A DNA stretch of 7,694 nucleotides from Bryobacterales bacterium (GTDB lineage Bacteria; Acidobacteriota; Terriglobia; Bryobacterales; Bryobacteraceae): the NCBI GenBank assembly GCA_009697495.1, contig SHUN01000124.1:1-7694 (forward strand), given 5' to 3'. Both the position numbers and the translations under genes were made by a program. The notes beneath the pieces were generated by a model. It did not search any database. It was not told where the DNA came from and was given only the letters and a program-made list of their open reading frames with translations. Each line of letters opens with the position of its first letter. Position 1 is the first letter of the stretch. Of the stretch, positions 1 through 4,960 are shown in pieces.

Positions 1-1
1 T

Positions 2-853
2 CAGTATCTGGCCTTGTTCGCCGAAGCCGGGGTGAAAGTCGCCAGCTTCACTTTTTCCGCCGCCGCCATTCGTTCCGCCATTCGCTTGGTGAACGATCCG
101 CCGTCCGCTCTGCTCTCCGGTCTGCCCACCGCCGACGGCTTCGAAGTCTATGGCGAGAGCGAAGCCAAGCCCGTTTATTCGGCGGTCTTCGATATGGCGC
201 CTGAACGGGCTTTGGCCTTTGCCGCCGCCGAACTACGGTTACCGGCGGAGACGGCATCGAGCGCTCTCGGCATCGGCCTCAGCCAGGCCGCGGCGATGGC
301 GAGCGCCTGTCCCGGTCTGTCGCTTGACGCCAACCTGTTGCCGGAGGCCCAGCGCCGCGCCAGTTCAAAGCTCCGCTATATTCCGACAGCGGTTCTCTCG
401 GTCGCTCTCGCCGGGCTTTGCACCGTCATCGCGCTGCATAAACCCTACGACGAAAGAGTGTACCGGGAAGCGTTGGAGGCGGAGTTGAAAACCACCGAGC
501 CGCTCTCTTCCCGCATTGGCAATCTTGACAAGAACATCGACAAGACGCGCAAGCGCCTCGCGCAATTGGATGACTTCCGCAAGCGAACAGCCGCCGATCT
601 CGATCTGGTTCTGGAATTGACCAGCACCTTCCAGCCGCCGGCATTCCTGAGCGCGCTGGATCTCACGCGCGACAACGTCACGGTGACCGGCGAGACAGAG
701 CAGGCTGCTCCATTGCTGCGCGTTCTGGATGGCTCACCGCGTTTGGCCGGAAGTGAGTTCATCACCCCCATCGGCCGCTTGGCCGCCTCCGAAGTCTTTC
801 GTATTCGAAGTCAGCGAGAAACGCCGCCGGCAGTCGTGGCGGTGAAGCCATGA
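2..853 (+). CDS. GspL-type assembly protein (PilM/PilN fusion), 5'-truncated
   Basis: Inner-membrane platform protein of a T2SS/type IV pilus-like machine, in which the PilM-like cytoplasmic part normally meets the assembly ATPase and the PilN-like part faces the periplasm. The frame is open to the left edge, so the start lies outside; the TTG at 14 is just an internal codon. The first third looks like the end of an actin-like PilM/GspL domain and runs into the typical junction D-A-N-L-L-P-E-A-Q-R-R (about 329-361). One membrane helix follows (377-436), then a charged coiled coil (about 455-590), then a PilN-like domain with L-x-L-T-S-T-F-P-P-x-x-x-L-S-A-L-D-L and V-T-V-T-G-E (about 605-775). 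The stop overlaps the next start in ATGA (850-853), so the two are probably translationally coupled. Having PilM and PilN parts in one chain is GspL-like. The family is fairly sure; the exact name is less so. Confidence 0.85.
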   Translation, partial: QYLALFAEAGVKVASFTFSAAAIRSAIRLVNDPPSALLSGLPTADGFEVYGESEAKPVYSAVFDMAPERALAFAAAELRLPAETASSALGIGLSQAAAMASACPGLSLDANLLPEAQRRASSKLRYIPTAVLSVALAGLCTVIALHKPYDERVYREALEAELKTTEPLSSRIGNLDKNIDKTRKRLAQLDDFRKRTAADLDLVLELTSTFQPPAFLSALDLTRDNVTVTGETEQAAPLLRVLDGSPRLAGSEFITPIGRLAASEVFRIRSQRETPPAVVAVKP

Positions 854-1437
854 ATATGTCCGAGCGCGACCAAAAAGCGTTGAAATATTTAGGCGGTGCG
901 CTGCTATTGGCGGGCGCGATTTATTTCTGGCCGGCCGGTGCCGCAGTCGAAACCGCCGCCGCCGCTAACGGCTCTGAGGTGTTGGAAAAGCGTCTAAGCA
1001 ATTCGCGGGCGCTACTCCTGCAAGTGCCCGACAAGCAAGCCGTGCTCAAACAGGCCCAGGCCGATCTAGGCGTGCGCGAAAAAGGCTTGTTAGTGGCCGA
1101 CACCGCCGCGCAGGCCCAGGCGCAACTCTTCCAAATTCTCCGCCGCGTCGGCCGCGCGCAGGGGCCGCCGATTGAAGTGCGCGCCACGGAGATCGGCCAG
1201 GCGCGCCTGTTCGGCGAAGATTACGGCGAGGTTTCGGTGGCGGTGTCGTTTGAATGCGGAATTGAACAATTGGTGAATCTGTTGGCCGACCTGGGCGCAC
1301 AGCCCGAACTGCTGGCGACCAGCGAGATTCGCGTTGGCCAGGCCGCGGGCGCGCAAAAAGTAATCCCGGTCCGCCTGACCATTTCCGGCATCGTGCCGCG
1401 CAAATTGATCCCGGAGAAGAAGGGACTGTCGTTCTAA
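850..1437 (+). CDS. GspM/PilO-type inner-membrane platform protein
   Basis: Likely partner of the upstream GspL/PilN-type protein; in known systems the pair dimerise through periplasmic ferredoxin-like domains and help position the ATPase and pseudopilus. The 195-residue protein starts with a short charged cytoplasmic stretch (S-E-R-D-Q-K), as GspM often does, then has one membrane helix (residues 11-27). An Ala/Gln-rich helical region follows (about 42-90). An alternating strand-helix-strand region (about 90-182), including P-P-I-E-V-R and V-S-V-A-V-S-F, fits the ferredoxin-like fold. The ATG at 850 overlaps the preceding stop; a second ATG at 856 is possible. Only a weak GGTGAAG precedes it, which fits coupled translation. 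Its stop shares one base with the next start (TAATG). These proteins diverge strongly, so the call rests on topology, size and gene order. Confidence 0.75.
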   Translation: MNMSERDQKALKYLGGALLLAGAIYFWPAGAAVETAAAANGSEVLEKRLSNSRALLLQVPDKQAVLKQAQADLGVREKGLLVADTAAQAQAQLFQILRRVGRAQGPPIEVRATEIGQARLFGEDYGEVSVAVSFECGIEQLVNLLADLGAQPELLATSEIRVGQAAGAQKVIPVRLTISGIVPRKLIPEKKGLSF

Positions 1438-2174
1438 TGAGCCGCTTGTTTCTTCTGAATGTGCTGCTGCTCGCCGGGATCGCCATGGCGACGCTGAAAC
1501 TGATGGAACTGCGCGATGAAACCGCGCGCCGGGAAGCGATGGTCCATGCCGGCGCGCCGAAGTTGCCGCAAGCCAAGGGCACCGCCGCAATCGCGCCGCC
1601 GGAACGCACGGTGGCGGCAAACTATTTGGACATCGCATCGCGTCTTCTCTTTTCGAAGGACCGAAATCCGACCGTGTTTATCGCCCCCCCGCCCGTGAAA
1701 CAAATCCCCGCGTTTCCGCTTGCTTACGGCGTGCTGATGATGGCCGATCCGCCCATCATTATGATGGCCCCGAAGAAAGGCGAAGGACAAAAAGGCTACC
1801 GCGCCGGGGACCGGATCGCCGATTTCAAAATCGTCAATTTCGATTCCCGCGTCATCGTCTTCGAATGGGAAGGCCAGAAATTTACCAAGAACATGCAGGA
1901 CTTGGCCGATCGGGACGCGCAGTCCGCCGCGCTTTTAAATCGGCAGAATACCTCCGCCACGCCGGAGCCCACCGCGGCCGCGCCGGCCGCCAGTGCGCAA
2001 GTTCTCTCCGGTTCCGGCAGTGCGTCCCAAGGTCCCGGTCTTGACACCGGCGGCGGCATCCGCGCGTGTACCGCCGGAGATTCCGCCGCTCCCGGTACCG
2101 TCTCCGACGGCTATCGCAAGATCGTTAGCGAAACCCCATTCGGCAAGGTCTGCCGTTGGGAAAAAGTGAAGTGA
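1437..2174 (+). CDS. GspC/PilP-type secretin-linking protein
   Basis: Likely bitopic protein linking the inner-membrane platform to the N0 domain of the secretin. The 245 residues contain an N-terminal membrane helix (about 4-20), a linker, and the typical pre-domain stretch N-Y-L-D-I-A-S-R-L-L-F (62-72). A homology-region-like beta domain follows (about 93-156), with L-A-Y-G-V-L, I-I-M-M-A-P and Y-R-A-G-D-R-I-A-D-F-K-I, then V-F-E-W-E-G. An Ala/Ser/Pro/Gly linker (about 170-208) leads to a short tail with C211, C239 and T-P-F-G (233-236), ending in C-R-W-E-K-V-K. I see no PDZ domain, unlike classical GspC. The two cysteines could form a periplasmic disulfide (inference). The tail resembles motifs in the next gene product. 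The start overlaps the upstream stop, and GGAG/AAGGG lies at 1413-1424. PilP is the alternative name; the two families share this domain. Confidence 0.75.
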   Translation: MSRLFLLNVLLLAGIAMATLKLMELRDETARREAMVHAGAPKLPQAKGTAAIAPPERTVAANYLDIASRLLFSKDRNPTVFIAPPPVKQIPAFPLAYGVLMMADPPIIMMAPKKGEGQKGYRAGDRIADFKIVNFDSRVIVFEWEGQKFTKNMQDLADRDAQSAALLNRQNTSATPEPTAAAPAASAQVLSGSGSASQGPGLDTGGGIRACTAGDSAAPGTVSDGYRKIVSETPFGKVCRWEKVK

Positions 2175-2178
2175 GGAG
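2174..2178 (+). promoter_or_regulatory. Ribosome binding site deciding the start of the repeat-protein gene
   Basis: AGGAG lies four bases before the ATG at 2183 and begins inside the stop codon of the preceding gene. It favours ATG 2183 over the in-frame TTG at 2156, which would lie inside the upstream gene and put nine charged or polar residues before the signal peptide. It is the clearest Shine-Dalgarno sequence in the window. Confidence 0.7.
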
Positions 2179-2182
2179 TCTC

Positions 2183-2743
2183 ATGAAATTCCCGTTTATC
2201 GTTCTGTTTGTTTGTCTGGCGACGCTCGCGCAGTCCAGAGAAACGCCCGCGGGCGTACCCGCCGGCGCCGTCAATGTCGATGGCCACAACTGGCGCTGGG
2301 TGGACAAAGCGGGCAAGGCCTGGCTGTTCCGCGCGACGCCATTCGGCATGATGCGCAGCGAGGAGCCGAACCTGGCGCAAGCGAAGCGTCCGGCGGGCGT
2401 TCCAGTGGAAGCTTTGCCCCTGTCCGAAGGCGTCTGGCGCTGGATCGATCCTCAGCAAAAAGTGTGGCTGTTCCAGGAAACGCCGTCCGGCCTGATGAAG
2501 ACCGAAGAGCCCAAGGGCGCCGCCGCGGCTGTCGGGCCAACGGGACTAAAAGTGGCCGATGACCGTGCCGACGCCGTGCTGGATCTGATGAGCGTGAAGG
2601 AAGAGGGCGACGCACTTCGCTTCTCTCGCCCCGGACCCTTCGGAACCTACTCCTGGGTGAAGAAAAAGACGCAGCTCGATAAAGACGAGACGGCCGTTTG
2701 GGACCGCGCCCAGGCCAAGTCCGGCTCCGTGAAGAAAGACTAA
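2183..2743 (+). CDS. Unrecognised exported protein with two 41-residue repeats
   Basis: I do not recognise a named family. From ATG 2183 the protein has 186 residues. Residues 1-18 look like a Sec signal peptide (K2, then a hydrophobic core to A16, likely cut after A16 or S18); there is no convincing lipobox. Two repeats follow, at 22-62 and 70-110. Each begins P-A-G-V-P, has W-R-W-[VI]-D in the middle and W-L-F shortly after, then T-P-[FS]-G-[ML]-M-[RK] and E-E-P at the end. A looser third element (about 142-162) contains P-F-G and S-W-V-K-K-K. The C-terminus is charged. The gene sits 8 bases after the GspC-type gene and 6 before the secretin gene, so it is probably made with them. An accessory periplasmic role in the secretion complex is inference from position and from the motif shared with the GspC-type tail. 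Confidence 0.8.
   Translation: MKFPFIVLFVCLATLAQSRETPAGVPAGAVNVDGHNWRWVDKAGKAWLFRATPFGMMRSEEPNLAQAKRPAGVPVEALPLSEGVWRWIDPQQKVWLFQETPSGLMKTEEPKGAAAAVGPTGLKVADDRADAVLDLMSVKEEGDALRFSRPGPFGTYSWVKKKTQLDKDETAVWDRAQAKSGSVKKD
2246..2368 (+). repeat. Coding repeat, copy 1 (W-R-W / T-P-F-G unit)
   Basis: This encodes residues 22-62 of the small exported protein: P-A-G-V-P at the start, W-R-W-V-D, W-L-F, T-P-F-G-M-M-R and E-E-P at the end. It is the same length, 41 residues, as copy 2. Confidence 0.8.
2390..2512 (+). repeat. Coding repeat, copy 2 (W-R-W / T-P-S-G unit)
   Basis: This encodes residues 70-110 and aligns to copy 1 without gaps: P-A-G-V-P, W-R-W-I-D, W-L-F, T-P-S-G-L-M-K and E-E-P. Codons differ between the copies, so the duplication is not recent. 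Confidence 0.8.
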
Positions 2744-2749
2744 GTCCGA

Positions 2750-4903
2750 ATGAAACGCACCCTCGCCATCGTCCTCTGCGCCACAACATTTTTAACTGCC
2801 CAGCCGCCCCCGCCGAAGCCGCCTCCGGGCTTCGGTCCGCAGGTTCTTCAAAACCAGCCTCAGACACCCGGTGCCACGCCCGCCGCCTCCCCGGTCGCAA
2901 GTTCTCCCGCAGGCGGCAGTACCGGCGGACTGCAACTGGAAAACGCCTCTCTCACCGCCGTCATCGATATCCTTGCCCGCCAGCTCAAGATTAACTACAT
3001 TCTCGATCCGCGCGTCAAAGGCGGGATCATCCTGAATACCTACGGCGAAACCAAGTCACTGAGCAATCGCGAACTGCTCGACATGATCCTGCGCATTAAC
3101 GGCTTCGCGATGGTGCAAGTGGGAGACATCTATCGCATCGTTCCGATGGCCGACGCCGCGCGGCTCCCCATCAAGCCCTCCATCAATCAGCGCGACCTGC
3201 CGGATAGCGAACAGATCGTTCTTAACCTCATCTTTCTCAAATACGCCAATGTCGACGAACTGACAAAACTCCTGGATCCCTTCATGGGCGAGAACTCAAA
3301 GACGTGGGCTTACCCTCCGGCCAATCTTCTCCTGATCCTCGATTCCTCCCGCTCCATGCGCCGCACGATGGAGCTGATCTCGCTGTTCGACAATGATTCC
3401 TTCGCCGGCGGCCGCGTCAAACTCTTTGAAACCGAACACGCCCGGCCCTCCGAACTCACTAAGGAAATCGACACGATTTTTAAGGGCATCTCGCTCAACG
3501 AGAAACAGTCGCCCATCAAATTCATTCCCGTTGACCGGATCAACACCATCATCGCGGTCGCCGCGAATCCTTCCGCCTTTGCGGAAGTGGAGAAGTGGAT
3601 TAAGAAGCTCGACACGCCGGTGAAGATTACTTCAGGGGCCATCGATAACTACGTTTACCGCGTGAAATACGGGCGCGCGGACTTGCTGGCGGGGTCCATC
3701 ATGATGCTTTACGGCGGCTATGGCATGGGGATGGGCGGCATGGGGATGGGAATGGGAATGGGCATGAGCGGCATGGCCGGAGGCATGGGTATGCAAGGCG
3801 GCGGCGGATACGGTGCAGGGATGGGAATGCCGAATGCCATGGGCCCCATGGGCATGGGCCAGGGCGTGACTGCTCAATTCAACCCCGGCGCGGGCCTATC
3901 CGGCGTAGGCCAAGTCGCCAATATCTCGCAAATGGGCGGCATGGACTCCACAGGCACTTATCTCGGAGCGCAAATGGGCGGCGCCGGCGGACGCATTCCC
4001 CGGGTCGTTCCCAACGCCATGGATAATTCGTTGATCATCCAGGGAACGCCGTCGGAATACGAGGGCATCCACAAGATCCTGCGTCAACTCGACATCGCGC
4101 CGCGCCAGGTGTTGATTGACGCAAAAATCTACGAAGTCTCCCTCACCGGCGCTTTCGCTAACGGCATCGCGGCATTCATTCAGAACAAGAACGCGCCCGT
4201 CGAAGGCGCGCCGAAGCTGGCCACACGCGCGCTGAATGGGTTTCTCAGCGGCGGCGCCGTGGGTCTGACCGCGGGCGCGTTGGTCGGTCAAAGCCGTGAA
4301 CTGCTGGCGTTCATGTCCACACAGGACGTGGAATCCCGTTCCCGCGTGATCGCCGCACCATCCATCATCGCGACAGACTCCATCACCGCCACGATCAATG
4401 TCGGTACGGAAGTTCCCACGCTCGCTTCCCAGGCAGTCACCGGCGTCCAGTCCAGCGGCAGTTCCCTGTTCGCCAACACGATCACCAATCGCCAGACGGG
4501 TGTGACTCTCTCCGTAACGGCGCGGATCAATCCCAGCGGAATCGTGACGCTGATTATTAACCAGGAAGTCAGCGCGCCGCAGGCCGCATCCTCCGGCTCT
4601 ATTCAATCGCCGTCGTTCTCCCGCCGGTCGATCAATACCCAAGTGACAGTCGAAGATGGCGACACGATTGCCGTCGGCGGCATCATCAACGAAAGCAACA
4701 CCTACTCCTCCTCCGGCTTTCCCTTCCTCCACCGCCTTCCGGTTATCGGTGCCGCCTTCGGCAGCCGGTCCTACGGGAAGGAACGCACGGAACTCGTCGT
4801 TTTCATGACGCCCCGCGTCATCTACGACACGAATGAAATCTCCGAAGCGAGCGACGAACTCAAAGGTCGTCTGCGCCGGTTGCGCAAGTATATCCGCGAA
4901 TAG
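2750..4903 (+). CDS. gspD: GspD-type outer-membrane secretin
   Basis: This multimeric pore lets folded substrates (T2SS) or a pilus cross the outer membrane. The 717 residues contain a signal peptide (about 1-18), a Pro-rich linker (19-60), N0 (61-133), then N1 (about 155-215), N2 (about 222-290) and N3 (about 298-450). The secretin core (about 452-692) has V-E-S-R-S-R-V-I-A-A-P, then V-T-V-E-D-G-D-T-I-A-V-G-G and finally L-P-V-I-G-A-A-F plus E-L-V-V-F-M-T-P-R-V. N3 carries an insertion of about 100 residues, much of it Gly/Met. No AMIN domain is seen, which favours GspD over PilQ, and no clear C-terminal pilotin-binding domain: only about 25 charged residues follow the core. ATG 2750 is six bases after the upstream stop, with a weak purine-rich GAAGAAAG at 2731-2738. 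The family is certain; T2SS versus pilus is inferred. Confidence 0.95.
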   Translation: MKRTLAIVLCATTFLTAQPPPPKPPPGFGPQVLQNQPQTPGATPAASPVASSPAGGSTGGLQLENASLTAVIDILARQLKINYILDPRVKGGIILNTYGETKSLSNRELLDMILRINGFAMVQVGDIYRIVPMADAARLPIKPSINQRDLPDSEQIVLNLIFLKYANVDELTKLLDPFMGENSKTWAYPPANLLLILDSSRSMRRTMELISLFDNDSFAGGRVKLFETEHARPSELTKEIDTIFKGISLNEKQSPIKFIPVDRINTIIAVAANPSAFAEVEKWIKKLDTPVKITSGAIDNYVYRVKYGRADLLAGSIMMLYGGYGMGMGGMGMGMGMGMSGMAGGMGMQGGGGYGAGMGMPNAMGPMGMGQGVTAQFNPGAGLSGVGQVANISQMGGMDSTGTYLGAQMGGAGGRIPRVVPNAMDNSLIIQGTPSEYEGIHKILRQLDIAPRQVLIDAKIYEVSLTGAFANGIAAFIQNKNAPVEGAPKLATRALNGFLSGGAVGLTAGALVGQSRELLAFMSTQDVESRSRVIAAPSIIATDSITATINVGTEVPTLASQAVTGVQSSGSSLFANTITNRQTGVTLSVTARINPSGIVTLIINQEVSAPQAASSGSIQSPSFSRRSINTQVTVEDGDTIAVGGIINESNTYSSSGFPFLHRLPVIGAAFGSRSYGKERTELVVFMTPRVIYDTNEISEASDELKGRLRRLRKYIRE
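3713..3865 (+). repeat. Gly/Met-rich low-complexity insert in the secretin N3 domain
   Basis: This encodes residues 322-372: 25 Gly and 15 Met in 51 positions. At DNA level it contains six ATGGGN hexamers between 3725 and 3763, split once by GGC. It remains in frame and is followed by a further Gly-rich stretch to about residue 418 before N3 resumes at R-V-V-P-N-A-M-D-N-S. Gly-rich N3 loops occur in some secretins; the high Met content is the odd part. Confidence 0.85.
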
Positions 4904-4958
4904 GCGGGCGTTGCGAAACTTGAAGGGGCTGGCCGGGTTAGAATTCGAGTTGACTCGA
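4904..4958 (+). other. Gap between secretin gene and LGFP-protein gene
   Basis: This 55-base gap is the only one longer than 8 bases between genes in the window. It has no hairpin followed by a T-run, so I see no intrinsic terminator and read-through from the secretin gene is likely. TAGAAT at 4939-4944 resembles a -10 box, but the TTG-type hexamers upstream (4911 and 4920) are spaced 22 and 13 bases from it, so a promoter is not supported. No Shine-Dalgarno sequence is seen near the ATGs at 4959 and 4962. Confidence 0.5.
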
Positions 4959-4960
4959 AT
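4943..4960. promoter_or_regulatory. Perfect 18-base palindrome overlapping the first start codon
   Basis: ATTCGAGT and ACTCGAAT are exact reverse complements separated by TG. The right arm ends inside the ATG at 4959. In DNA it has the look of a dimeric operator. In RNA it could form a seven-pair stem with a four-base loop that hides the first ATG and leaves the one at 4962 just outside. No T-run follows, so it is not a terminator. The function is inference. Confidence 0.45.

Noticed and set aside
14..16. TTG at 14 as the true start of the first gene
   Set aside because: The frame is open to the window edge and the visible part begins in the middle of a PilM/GspL-like domain.
1046..1638. Two overlapping minus-strand frames of about 185 codons opposite the GspM- and GspC-type genes
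   Set aside because: They are Arg/Pro/Ala-rich with no recognisable domain, and they overlap each other as well as two coupled + strand genes.
2156..2182. TTG start adding nine residues to the repeat protein
   Set aside because: It lies inside the preceding gene and would put a polar stretch before the signal peptide. AGGAG at 2174-2178 fits ATG 2183.
3632..3877. Minus-strand frame encoding a His/Ala-rich protein
   Set aside because: The His-Ala-His pattern is simply the reverse reading of the Gly/Met codon repeats in the secretin N3 insert.
4911..4944. Sigma70-type promoter before gene 6
   Set aside because: TAGAAT at 4939 resembles a -10 box, but no -35-like hexamer sits 16-18 bases upstream; the TTG hexamers are 13 and 22 bases away.
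4943..4960. Palindrome as a transcription terminator for the secretin operon
   Set aside because: The stem is short and is followed by GATGAAGG rather than a T-run, and it overlaps the next start codon.
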